A DNA stretch of 26,602 nt from a virus. A program made the position numbers and the translations under genes. A model generated the notes under the pieces. The model searched no databases, had not been told where the DNA came from, and worked only from the letters and a program-made list of their open reading frames with translations. The stretch lies in IMG/VR virus record IMGVR_UViG_3300037325_000262, positions 1-26,602 of that record; one strand, 5' to 3'. Position 1 is the stretch's first letter, and the number at the start of each line of letters is the position of its first letter. Positions 1-6,509 of this stretch are shown piece by piece.

Positions 1-1
1 T

Positions 2-184
2 GTATTTTCGTTTTTCGATGCTGATATAGGAAAATTAATTATATATACTTTTGCGACTTTTGGCGTATTTTCGTTTTTTGGTAAGGCAATTGAAAAGATG
101 TATATGTATGTATTTTTGAAGTTATATAATTGGATTTTACAAGCCGTTGATTGGATAAAAAATAAATTTAATTTTACAAAATAA
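2..184 (+). CDS. C-terminal end of a small hydrophobic protein (partial)
   Basis: An open frame enters from the left edge and gives 60 residues before a TAA at 182-184; the start lies outside the window. The visible part is hydrophobic and aromatic. Two similar stretches 21 residues apart both read VFSFF, separated by a segment like a membrane helix, and the end is basic (WIKNKFNFTK). It is probably a small membrane protein. It sits 35 nt before another membrane-anchored gene, so a holin or other envelope role is possible, but no family was recognised and the function is unknown. Confidence 0.55.
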   Translation, partial: VFSFFDADIGKLIIYTFATFGVFSFFGKAIEKMYMYVFLKLYNWILQAVDWIKNKFNFTK

Positions 185-219
185 AATCAACAATTGGCAA
201 TTCCTTTAACATCTCAAAT

Positions 220-555
220 ATGGAATATTTAAACGAATTTTTAACATTTTTGTCGGGCGGCATAATTTATAAATTACTTGACTTTTTTATAAGCAATAAA
301 AAAGTAAGACAAGATGAATTTAGTAAAATTGTTGAGCAATGGCAAAAGGATAACGAACGCCTTAGAAAAGAAAACCAAGCGCTTACAATTAGCGATAAAT
401 TGCAAAGCGAAAAGATAAACGAACTTGAAAGGAAAATTTCAAATATGGAATTTCAAATGAATTTCATAAACGATTCTTACAGAAAAAATCACGGCGGCAA
501 AGGTCTTTTTGATAGCAAAACAGAAACAAAAGAAACCGAAAATAAAGAACTTTAA
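220..555 (+). CDS. Membrane-anchored coiled-coil protein, unknown function
   Basis: This is a 111-residue protein. Residues about 4-25 (LNEFLTFLSGGIIYKLLDFF) form a hydrophobic segment that could be one membrane anchor. Residues about 33-85 are charged with heptad-like spacing (EQWQKDNERLRKENQAL, then KINELERKISNMEFQM), predicting a coiled coil. The tail is polar and lysine-rich (KTETKETENKEL). The layout resembles phage accessory envelope proteins such as inner-membrane spanin-like or tail-anchoring proteins, but no specific family was recognised. It lies between the small hydrophobic gene at the left edge and the large virion-like gene 11 nt downstream, and is likely co-transcribed with both. 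Confidence 0.6.
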   Translation: MEYLNEFLTFLSGGIIYKLLDFFISNKKVRQDEFSKIVEQWQKDNERLRKENQALTISDKLQSEKINELERKISNMEFQMNFINDSYRKNHGGKGLFDSKTETKETENKEL

Positions 556-566
556 GGCATATATAT

Positions 567-1670
567 ATGGCAAGTATAACAAGTACACCCGCAACGCTTC
601 AAGGTTGCTACAAGGCGTTAATTTACACTTACACACATACTATTACATCTAATGCAAATGTAATGAGTATCGAAGTAGAAATTTATGTAAATGCCGTTTT
701 GGTAGCTACTAAATTTATAAACGCTTTTAAAAGTGTGAGCGAGTCGGGCGGTGATTATACTTACACTTATGATATAGATATATCTAAAACCGTGCAAGAT
801 TTTTTCGATAATAAAGCCGTTTTTTATCCACAAATTGCGAGCTACCCAAAAACTTCTGAAGATTTTTTGGCTAAAAATACAGCTATCAAAATATTTAGAT
901 ACGAGCCGAACTCGTCGGGTATTTTAACGAAAAACGGCACAAGTACGGATTCAGCAACACGAACATATTTTAATAGTCTTATCAATTCAATGTCAGATTA
1001 TACAGCCGTTACAGGTCGTAAATTCTTATCAAGTGAACCGAACGAGGTTTATTATTTGAATACTATTAAAACGTTGGCAGTTTATAGCGATAACCGCTCA
1101 ACACATTTGAGATGGAAAAAAGACGGGGTAGCACAAACATATTTCGCCTTAACTCAAAATCAAATTAACATCATAAATTTGTCAGATTATACAGCCGTTG
1201 CAGGTGAAAAACTCGCTTTTGAAGTTGGTATTGTTAATTCCGAAAGGCCTAGTTCTTTTGAGCTAAATAGTGAACTAAAAAGCTACCTTGTAAAAGATTT
1301 ATATTGCAATTCAATTACGCTACATTATCAAAATGAATTTGGGCAAATGGATAGTTTTGTATTTAGTAGATTTACAAAGCAAGTCGCAAGGGAAAACGAA
1401 TTTTTCACAAACTCAAATTATGCTAATACTATATTGAATCAAGAAGTGCGATACAATTACACTTTGATACAGGACGGTTTTAATATAGTACGTTGGAATT
1501 GGTTTAATAACTTCATTAATAGCACCGTTTTTTATATCGAGATTGACAGCGTATTTAAAGAAGTAACGATAAGCAATTTAACGAATTTTGAAACGATTAG
1601 CGAGGACGGAAATATAGACATATCAATTATATTGACTGAAAGTTTAGAAACTGACAGTTTTACGAATTAA
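567..1670 (+). CDS. Probable phage virion protein (tail or fibre type), 367 aa
   Basis: This is a 367-residue acidic protein rich in Ser, Thr, Asn, Tyr and Phe, with short alternating hydrophobic stretches, as expected of an all-beta virion protein. It has no signal peptide, membrane segment or nucleotide-binding motif. The motif SDYTAV(T/A)G occurs twice, near residues 142 and 205; at DNA level 20 bases are identical (991-1010 and 1180-1199), which suggests duplication of a beta-domain. It is the last gene before a strong terminator at 1711, consistent with the end of a late or structural operon that begins left of the window. Assignment as tail, baseplate or receptor-binding protein is inference from composition and position; no family was recognised. 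Confidence 0.45.
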   Translation: MASITSTPATLQGCYKALIYTYTHTITSNANVMSIEVEIYVNAVLVATKFINAFKSVSESGGDYTYTYDIDISKTVQDFFDNKAVFYPQIASYPKTSEDFLAKNTAIKIFRYEPNSSGILTKNGTSTDSATRTYFNSLINSMSDYTAVTGRKFLSSEPNEVYYLNTIKTLAVYSDNRSTHLRWKKDGVAQTYFALTQNQINIINLSDYTAVAGEKLAFEVGIVNSERPSSFELNSELKSYLVKDLYCNSITLHYQNEFGQMDSFVFSRFTKQVARENEFFTNSNYANTILNQEVRYNYTLIQDGFNIVRWNWFNNFINSTVFYIEIDSVFKEVTISNLTNFETISEDGNIDISIILTESLETDSFTN

Positions 1671-1710
1671 ATTACTATCTTTACATTGATGAACGGTTTA
1701 TTAGTAGAGC

Positions 1711-1739
1711 GGGTGCAATTGATTTTGCGCCCTTTTTTT
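1711..1739 (+). terminator. Intrinsic terminator after the virion-like gene
   Basis: GGGTGCAA (1711-1718) pairs with TTGCGCCC (1725-1732), eight pairs including one G-T wobble, around a six-base loop. Seven T follow. It ends the left-hand operon. Confidence 0.85.
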
Positions 1740-1763
1740 GATTGAATTCATAAATATTAAAAA

Positions 1764-1799
1764 TATATTTGGTATTCTAATTTATTCGTTATATATTTG
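1764..1799 (+). promoter_or_regulatory. Bacteroidetes-type promoter for the helicase unit
   Basis: TATATTTG (1764-1771) supplies the -33 TTTG. After a 20 nt spacer, TATATTTG (1792-1799) matches the -7 consensus TAnnTTTG of the Bacteroidetes primary sigma factor. The expected start of RNA is near 1806, about 45 nt before the first ATG at 1851. Confidence 0.8.
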
Positions 1800-1850
1800 T
1801 GACAGAAAGGAATTAAAAAATTATCTAACTAACTACAAAATATATAAAAA

Positions 1851-1994
1851 ATGATTAATTCAATTGTTGCACAATTTAAAAAAGACGTACAAAATAATAA
1901 GATTGAAAAAAGCGAAGCATTTAAAAGAATCCAAACGGCTTATGGCTTAGGTTTTTTTGAAGTGTCAAGTATTTGGAATTCAATAGAATTATAA
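1851..1994 (+). CDS. Small protein, 47 aa, unknown
   Basis: The ATG at 1851 opens 47 codons ending in TAA at 1992-1994. It follows the promoter at 1764 and a leader with the recurring CTAACTAACTACAAAA element seen before other starts here, which supports translation. The protein is basic in its first half (FKKDVQNNKIEKSEAFKR) and hydrophobic later (YGLGFFEVSSIW), like a small helical regulator or host-takeover protein. No family was recognised. Confidence 0.6.
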   Translation: MINSIVAQFKKDVQNNKIEKSEAFKRIQTAYGLGFFEVSSIWNSIEL

Positions 1995-2004
1995 ATCATA
2001 AATT

Positions 2005-2020
2005 GGCGGCTTCGGTCGCC
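2005..2020 (+). promoter_or_regulatory. UUCG-tetraloop hairpin between genes
   Basis: GGCGGC (2005-2010), TTCG loop, GTCGCC (2015-2020): six pairs including one G-U wobble, closed as C(UUCG)G, a very stable RNA tetraloop. No T-run follows, so it is not a terminator. It lies 28 nt before the ATG at 2049. A 15/16 identical copy lies at 26323-26338, also between two small genes. Confidence 0.55.
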
Positions 2021-2048
2021 TTATATCTAACAATCAAAACATAATAAC

Positions 2049-2312
2049 ATGAAACGATTAATCACTAATAACGGCGACTTCTTTTTTAATACAAATGTTT
2101 CAATGACAAACGTAAATACTAATTCAGCAACAACACAAGATTTTAACTTTTTAGACCAAATCATAAACTTAGAAACCGCCCGTAAAATTAAAAGAGTTGA
2201 CGGTGCAAAACAATTTAATATTGATACGGCTTGCGTAATTAATGACGTTTTTATTTTAGTGTCGGAATACGATATTACGAGCGAAATGTACGAAAAACTA
2301 AAAAACGCATAA
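2049..2312 (+). CDS. Hypothetical protein upstream of the helicase, 87 aa
   Basis: This 87-residue protein has an Asn/Thr-rich first third (TNVSMTNVNTNSATTQDFNF) followed by a mixed region (IINLETARKIKRVDGAKQFNIDTACVINDVFILVSEYDITSEM) that looks like a small alpha/beta fold. No family was recognised. Its stop overlaps the helicase start by one base (TAATG), so the two are translationally coupled, and a role in replication, for example as a helicase partner or loader, is possible but unproven. The leader carries the recurring CTAACAATCAAAAC element. Confidence 0.6.
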   Translation: MKRLITNNGDFFFNTNVSMTNVNTNSATTQDFNFLDQIINLETARKIKRVDGAKQFNIDTACVINDVFILVSEYDITSEMYEKLKNA

Positions 2313-3646
2313 TGGAAAAAAACATACTAAAGACACTTTTAACCTCTCCCACCCTTTACGAGAGGTTAAAATTAAACGACATAATTAACGAATTTCATTT
2401 TACGGACTTAGAAATTGCAAAAATAATTTTCGATGGTTTGGAAACTAAGAAATTTGTGAACCAAACTACTTTATTAAAAACGCTGCCTAAAAAACATCAT
2501 GCGGACGTAGATAGTATTTTGAAGTGCAAAGTACTATCTAACGAAAATGATTTATTAGATAGCGTTTATGTGGTTCGTGAGCGTATTTTAAAAGACTCGT
2601 TTACGGACTTGTTAAATGAGTCTGCAAAAGATTTGAACGATTCAACAGATGTTATAAATGTACTTGACGACTTAGAAAAAAAGATAATAAATCTAAAGTC
2701 AGACGTCTTTAGAAATAATAGAGAGAATCAATACGATTTATATACAAATACAGTTCAAAAACGTAGAACGGAGGGCGTCGCATTTTACGCTACGGGCTAC
2801 GGTATTGACAACGACATGCCTTATGTTGAAGGCGATTTTAATGCAATTTGCGGAAGGTATGGCATGGGTAAAACATCGTTCGCAATTAGTATGGCAAAGG
2901 GCGTAAACGAGCAAGGTTTTAAATCTTGTTTTATAAGTGCTGAAATGATAGTTGCAAGGCTAATTGACAGGGCAATAAGCTACGAAACAGGAATACCTAC
3001 AAAGTTGTTAACGACTGACAGATTAGACGCGTCACAACGTAAATTACAAGATGAAGCACTAATTAAGCTTAAAAAGTTAAACGTATTATTTGAGTACGAA
3101 AGTAATTTTTTAAGCGTATGCCGCTTGATTATTGATTTTGCACTTAACAAAGGTGTTAAGGTATTTTTTATAGATTATTTGCAGCTACTTACATTTAAAA
3201 GTAGCGGCAATCAAAGTGCCGATTTTGGCGACCTGTCAAAGCGATTGAAACAACTTAGCAATACGTTAGGAATTACGATTAACGCTCTTATACAACTTAA
3301 AAGACCTGTTGACGGGCAAATTAAACGACCGCTTACGACTGACATCGCATCGAGTGACGAAATAGCTCGTAACTGTGATAATATTATACTACTTCACAGA
3401 CCTTCATATTATTTCGATGCTGACCTTTTGGAAATGGAAAGTACTTATGAAATCCAAAAGTCTGAGGTAATAATTGGAAAGAGTAGGGACGGAGAAACGG
3501 GGCTTTTTGAAATGAAATTTGTTAAAGGGCAATTTTTTGACATAGACAAAAACAATACAGATAGTGAAACCTTTGCACCGCCAAAAGCGTATAACGGGGC
3601 AATACCAACAGATAGACAAAATAGTAACGATGACATTCCATTTTGA
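2312..3646 (+). CDS. dnaB: DnaB-like replicative DNA helicase
   Basis: This 444-residue protein has the RecA-fold core of phage and bacterial DnaB helicases, which unwind DNA at the fork using ATP. Visible motifs are Walker A GRYGMGKT (181-188), Walker B FFIDYLQLL (285-293), LIQLKRPVDG (327-336, equivalent to the DnaB SQLSR loop), DIASSDEIARNCDNIILLHR (344-363), and the finger-like IIGKSRDGETG (387-397). The N-terminal part (1-130) is helical and probably replaces the DnaB collar. The extreme C-terminus reads SNDDIPF, which matches the acidic tip of bacterial SSB. The gene starts in a TAATG overlap with the preceding gene and is followed by a terminator. Confidence in DnaB superfamily membership is high; the meaning of the tail is uncertain. 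Confidence 0.93.
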   Translation: MEKNILKTLLTSPTLYERLKLNDIINEFHFTDLEIAKIIFDGLETKKFVNQTTLLKTLPKKHHADVDSILKCKVLSNENDLLDSVYVVRERILKDSFTDLLNESAKDLNDSTDVINVLDDLEKKIINLKSDVFRNNRENQYDLYTNTVQKRRTEGVAFYATGYGIDNDMPYVEGDFNAICGRYGMGKTSFAISMAKGVNEQGFKSCFISAEMIVARLIDRAISYETGIPTKLLTTDRLDASQRKLQDEALIKLKKLNVLFEYESNFLSVCRLIIDFALNKGVKVFFIDYLQLLTFKSSGNQSADFGDLSKRLKQLSNTLGITINALIQLKRPVDGQIKRPLTTDIASSDEIARNCDNIILLHRPSYYFDADLLEMESTYEIQKSEVIIGKSRDGETGLFEMKFVKGQFFDIDKNNTDSETFAPPKAYNGAIPTDRQNSNDDIPF

Positions 3647-3668
3647 TATTGTATTTTTAGTTAGGTTT

Positions 3669-3697
3669 AAGGTAGTGTAAAAGCTACCTTATTTTTG
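3669..3697 (+). terminator. Terminator after the helicase gene
   Basis: AAGGTAG (3669-3675) pairs with CTACCTT (3684-3690) around an eight-base loop, followed by ATTTTTG. The stem is short, so termination may be partial. Confidence 0.65.
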
Positions 3698-3720
3698 ATT
3701 AATTTACAAAATATCGTAAA

Positions 3721-3756
3721 TATATTTGGTAATATGGAAAAGTCGTTGTAAATTGC
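3721..3756 (+). promoter_or_regulatory. Bacteroidetes-type promoter for the annealing-protein unit
   Basis: TATATTTG (3721-3728), a 20 nt spacer, then TAAATTGC (3749-3756), a variant of TAnnTTTG. The region from -7 into the transcript (TGTAAATTGCATCATAATTA and beyond) is identical to that of the promoter at 25743, which supports it as a functional unit. Confidence 0.7.
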
Positions 3757-3805
3757 ATCATAATTAAAAAGCAATATTTAACTAACAATCAAAATTTAAA
3801 ATAAA

Positions 3806-4066
3806 ATGAGCGAAATATTTATTGATTCTTACGGAAAAATTTGGGGCTTTGTAAAATCTAAAAGCGAGGCTTTCAAATTAGCATGGAGACAAGCAAAACA
3901 CAACCTTAAAACGGACAAATCAAAAACTTTAAAACAATGGTTTAAAAGTTTATTAAGTATTGCAATGAAGGGATTTTATAAGTTCAAAAGTGGTTTAGCA
4001 CAAATTGAAAAAGATGAAGAGGAGTATTCTTATTACAACAAATTAACCAACTATACAATGGATTAA
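3806..4066 (+). CDS. Small basic protein, 86 aa, unknown
   Basis: This 86-residue protein is rich in Lys and Trp with amphipathic helices (SKSEAFKLAWRQAKHNLKTD, LKQWFKSLLSIAMKGFYKFK). It has no membrane segment, and its tail is acidic (EKDEEEYSYYN). The basic helical body could bind nucleic acid. It is the first gene after the promoter at 3721 and its leader holds the recurring TAACTAACAATCAAAA element. No family was recognised. Confidence 0.6.
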   Translation: MSEIFIDSYGKIWGFVKSKSEAFKLAWRQAKHNLKTDKSKTLKQWFKSLLSIAMKGFYKFKSGLAQIEKDEEEYSYYNKLTNYTMD

Positions 4067-4069
4067 ATT

Positions 4070-4297
4070 ATGGATTTAGGAATGAAAAACTGCATTAATG
4101 AATCAGACTTAATTAACGACTTTAAAAATTTTGATTTTTGGATTTTTTACAAGTATGATTATAGGTCTGACAGAAAGTTAGAATTTGACCAAAAAGGCAA
4201 CTTTAGGGTTGTCGAAAATCACAAAGAAATATATTTAGGCACTTCGCTAAGCGATGCCGTTCACAATTATAATTACAATACAAATGAACAAATTTAA
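4070..4297 (+). CDS. Hypothetical protein, 75 aa
   Basis: This 75-residue protein starts 3 nt after the previous stop. The sequence alternates aromatic and charged residues (FWIFYKYDYRSDRKLEFD) and ends FRVVENHKEIYLGTSLSDAVHNYN, which looks like a small beta-rich fold with a final helix. No family was recognised. It overlaps the next gene by 14 nt in another frame and belongs to the same unit. Confidence 0.5.
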   Translation: MDLGMKNCINESDLINDFKNFDFWIFYKYDYRSDRKLEFDQKGNFRVVENHKEIYLGTSLSDAVHNYNYNTNEQI

Positions 4298-4556
4298 AAA
4301 TTATCCGATTAGCGTATTTTGCAATGAGATTGTTTGGGGCAATTTTGGCACTACTCAATATATTGACTATGTAGAAAAAATGAATGACAATATTTACATA
4401 GTAAAGACCGCACAAGAAACTATTGAAATTAATCAGCATGAATACGACTTATTAAACGAGCGTATTAATAAAGAATTAAGCGAGGCACATGATGAAGCAA
4501 TGCAACGTGCCTACTTTGAAGACCAAAATAGCGGCTTTTACCAATACGAACAATAA
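4284..4556 (+). CDS. Hypothetical protein, 90 aa
   Basis: The ATG at 4284 (MNKFKNYPISVFCNEIVWGN) was preferred over an upstream in-frame ATG at 4254, because the extra ten residues are hydrophobic and would increase the overlap with the previous gene. The 90-residue product has a beta-like first half and an acidic helical end (ELSEAHDEAMQRAYFED). No family was recognised. Confidence 0.5.
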   Translation: MNKFKNYPISVFCNEIVWGNFGTTQYIDYVEKMNDNIYIVKTAQETIEINQHEYDLLNERINKELSEAHDEAMQRAYFEDQNSGFYQYEQ

Positions 4557-4562
4557 AAAAAT

Positions 4563-4637
4563 ATGATGTTATTAGGGATTGTTTTATTAATATTGGTTGC
4601 GGCTTATTGCGACTATCTAAAAGATTTTAGAAAATGA
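4563..4637 (+). CDS. Tiny single-span membrane protein, 24 aa
   Basis: The ATG at 4563 opens 24 codons: MMLLGIVLLILVAAY, one membrane helix, then CDYLKDFRK, a short charged cytoplasmic-type tail. It lies 6 nt after the preceding stop, and its TGA overlaps the next start as ATGA (4634-4637), the usual spacing for coupled phage genes. The function is unknown. Confidence 0.5.
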   Translation: MMLLGIVLLILVAAYCDYLKDFRK

Positions 4638-5203
4638 ATTTTAAAACAGTAAACATTAAGGGTAAAGAATATGTACCCGTAAACGAGCGTATTAAGCATT
4701 TCAGAACCGATAAAAATTATAATGGATATAGTTTGGAATCGGAAATTATAGAGTTGACAGACGCAATTATTACGATTAAGGCAATCATTAAAAATGCTGA
4801 AGGTAGGGTAATTGCTACGGGCTTCGCTAACGAATCTAAAAATGATGGATATATTAATAAAACATCGTATATAGAAAACTGTGAAACGAGTGCTTGGGGT
4901 CGGGCTTTAAGTAATTTAGGCATTGGCATTGACACTTCAATAGCAAGTTACGATGAGGTTTTAAAGGCTCAACAGGCTCAAGTTATGGCGAAACCACATC
5001 CGCCTAAACAACTTGCCGCAAAACCGATTAAAACGCTATCAATAACGGACACAGTAAAGCAAAAAGTAAAATTAGTTTCTACGGATAAGGCACGTTGGGA
5101 CAAGGGCGTGGCTTATGCAAAAGAGAATAAATTGGAAGGCTTGTTAACTTATTTTGAATTGTCCGAAAACGATTTACAAAAAATGAAAGATGCAATTAAG
5201 TAA
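4634..5203 (+). CDS. Putative single-strand annealing protein (Rad52-fold, Erf/Sak3-like)
   Basis: In this 189-residue protein the N-terminal 110 residues match the pattern of phage annealing or recombination-mediator proteins: VNIKGKEYVPVNERIKHF, an acidic strand region (SEIIELTDAIITIKAIIK), then the signature NKTSYIENCETSAWGRALSN and GIGIDTSIASYDEV (about 75-109). Such proteins bind single-stranded DNA and promote strand annealing in phage recombination. A Pro/Lys/Ala-rich linker and a short helical tail follow. It starts in an ATGA overlap with the tiny membrane gene. The match is to family patterns known to me, not to a database search; the precise subfamily is uncertain. Confidence 0.6.
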   Translation: MNFKTVNIKGKEYVPVNERIKHFRTDKNYNGYSLESEIIELTDAIITIKAIIKNAEGRVIATGFANESKNDGYINKTSYIENCETSAWGRALSNLGIGIDTSIASYDEVLKAQQAQVMAKPHPPKQLAAKPIKTLSITDTVKQKVKLVSTDKARWDKGVAYAKENKLEGLLTYFELSENDLQKMKDAIK

Positions 5204-5324
5204 AATTAAACGTATCGAGTTATGGGAAAATCATTTGGTTTTCCTTCAAAAAAACAAATTTAAAAACCGTGACAGGATTCAACATTGCGTCACGGTTTTA
5301 AAATCATTAAAAAAATTAACATGA
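5190..5324 (+). CDS. Small basic protein, 44 aa, overlapping both neighbours
   Basis: The ATG at 5190 opens 44 codons beginning MQLSKIKRIELWENHLVFLQ; the later part is KNKFKNRDRIQHCVTVLKSL. It overlaps the annealing-protein gene by 14 nt, and its TGA (5322-5324) overlaps the next ATG (5321) as ATGA. This chain of overlaps is the main reason to call it. It encodes an 11-bp inverted repeat within itself. The basic, helical product has no recognised family. Confidence 0.5.
   Translation: MQLSKIKRIELWENHLVFLQKNKFKNRDRIQHCVTVLKSLKKLT
5263..5299 (+). repeat. 11-bp perfect inverted repeat inside the 44-aa gene
   Basis: AAAACCGTGAC (5263-5273) and GTCACGGTTTT (5289-5299) form a perfect stem around a 15 nt loop, 21 nt before the next ATG at 5321. 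It could be a weak terminator, an operator for a dimeric regulator, or an RNA element tuning the coupled downstream start. Confidence 0.6.
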
Positions 5325-5536
5325 ATATTAAAAAGCATTGCAAACATGAAAATGACGACTTTGTACAAGTTGAAAGTCGTATGGAGTACGGAGATAAAGA
5401 CATTTTCATTTCAATTCATGCAGGATTAAGACATACGGCTATTGTTTTATCAAAAGAAGATGCAATTAAATATTTTGAAACTATTTTAAACGAATTAAAA
5501 AAAGAAAAAAATGGGAAAGTGGAAAAGAGCGTATAA
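5321..5536 (+). CDS. Hypothetical protein, 71 aa
   Basis: The ATG at 5321 was chosen over an upstream TTG, which lies inside the inverted repeat; the ATG also forms an ATGA overlap with the 44-aa gene. The product begins with His/Lys-rich residues (MNIKKHCKHENDDF) and continues as a small mixed fold (DKDIFISIHAGLRHTAIVLS) with a C-terminal helix (IKYFETILNELKKEKN). No family was recognised. It overlaps the next gene by 26 nt. Confidence 0.55.
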   Translation: MNIKKHCKHENDDFVQVESRMEYGDKDIFISIHAGLRHTAIVLSKEDAIKYFETILNELKKEKNGKVEKSV

Positions 5537-5744
5537 AGATTTAGATAAGCAAGAATTGGAAAAAGTAAGACGATTAGGTCAAATTATCGCTACGCATGAA
5601 GACACGATTAATAAATTAGAAATTAAGGCGAAGCGAAGTAAAAAGAATTTCGATAAACTAACTGAGCTTTACAATGCAAGTTTAGAGCAAAACGACAAAT
5701 TGAAACGGGCAAACACTTATCTCGGCAACCAAATAAATAAATAA
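5511..5744 (+). CDS. Basic coiled-coil protein, 77 aa
   Basis: This 77-residue protein is almost entirely helical and highly charged (MGKWKRAYKDLDKQELEKVR, then THEDTINKLEIKAKRSKKNF), with heptad-like spacing. It resembles small phage coiled-coil proteins of unknown function. It overlaps the previous gene by 26 nt and the next one by one base (TAATG), so it is part of the same translationally coupled run. Confidence 0.55.
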   Translation: MGKWKRAYKDLDKQELEKVRRLGQIIATHEDTINKLEIKAKRSKKNFDKLTELYNASLEQNDKLKRANTYLGNQINK

Positions 5745-5872
5745 TGTGTAAACAACCGTGCAAGGCTTTTGACAGCCAAATTATACAATTGAAAAATATT
5801 ATTACGGAACTTGAAAACCGTAACAAAGTATTAAAAGAGCTATTAGAAAACGCTGTAAAAAAAGCAAAATGA
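5744..5872 (+). CDS. Small Cys-containing coiled-coil protein, 42 aa
   Basis: The ATG at 5744 lies in a TAATG overlap with the previous stop, and the TGA at 5870-5872 lies in an ATGA overlap with the next ATG at 5869, so the frame is well supported by context. The product starts MCKQPCKAF, with a CxxxC pair, and continues as an amphipathic helix (QIIQLKNIITELENRNKVLK). It may pair with the coiled-coil protein encoded just upstream. The function is unknown. Confidence 0.5.
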   Translation: MCKQPCKAFDSQIIQLKNIITELENRNKVLKELLENAVKKAK

Positions 5873-6246
5873 AAATCAAAAAAGAAAAAGTGAAAGATTT
5901 GGGTAAAGTTGGATTTGTAAAAATAGTAAAAGAGTCTGACAGCCCTATTTATTTGACTGACAATAACACCCAAAAAGATGTTTTTGATAAACTTTATCAA
6001 GAGTATTTAAAATTTATTGAGAATTATGTTATCAATGATGAACATGACGACCCATTAACCGTGTACGAAGGTCAATATGTTTACGATTTAGGACACTCTA
6101 GTCGAGGTCAACATTATTACATTTTAATTCAAAAAGATTTACAGGTTACTATTTTAGCAAGTAAAGCGGACGGCGATGGAACACATGTTAAAGTAGGTGA
6201 CATTTTTCAAAAGTTAATTAGTAAGGGTTTTATTGAATCAAGTTGA
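5869..6246 (+). CDS. Hypothetical protein, 125 aa
   Basis: The first residues are very basic (MKIKKEKVKDLGKVGFVKIV); the rest is a mixed alpha/beta sequence (HYYILIQKDLQVTILASKAD) ending in a helix (GDIFQKLISKGFIESS). No motif was recognised. It is the last gene of the unit that begins at 3806 and is followed by the long noncoding leader at 6247-6509. Confidence 0.55.
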   Translation: MKIKKEKVKDLGKVGFVKIVKESDSPIYLTDNNTQKDVFDKLYQEYLKFIENYVINDEHDDPLTVYEGQYVYDLGHSSRGQHYYILIQKDLQVTILASKADGDGTHVKVGDIFQKLISKGFIESS

Positions 6247-6326
6247 CAGGTGAGTTATTAGATACGAAACTTAAAACTATTAATTTTATAAAGTCTTTAA
6301 ATATGAAAATTTACGGTTGAATTTTG

Positions 6327-6490
6327 TATCTTTGAGTTATGGTAGCGTAGGAACTGCCAAATTACGCAAGTAGTTAAAGTTTAAAAAATCAGTTAAAAAT
6401 ATTGGTTACGGGCGAATCTCGTATCATGTCTAAAAGGTGCATTCCTACAATTGCATTTGCCTTTTTTTCGTGATACGAGATTTTCATTTT
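6327..6490 (+). ncRNA. Structured noncoding leader RNA or sRNA candidate
   Basis: No convincing gene lies in 6247-6509. TATCTTTG (6327-6334) is a perfect -7 box, though no TTTG lies 20 nt upstream. The predicted RNA would start near 6341. There, GGTAG (6341-6345) can pair with CTGCC (6354-6358) and CGTA (6346-6349) with TACG (6363-6366), an H-type pseudoknot layout. Further on, AATCTCGTATCA (6415-6426) pairs perfectly with TGATACGAGATT (6471-6482), enclosing a second stem (AAAAGG 6432-6437 with CCTTTT 6460-6465), and TTCATTTT follows. It could be a regulatory leader, a terminator-ended small RNA, or an origin-associated hairpin for the replication gene that follows. Confidence 0.45.
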
Positions 6491-6509
6491 AAGCAATAAA
6501 TATATAATT

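Noticed and set aside
5285-5320. TTG start of the 71-aa gene at 5321
   Set aside because: The TTG lies within the inverted repeat; the ATG at 5321 has an ATGA overlap with the preceding gene.
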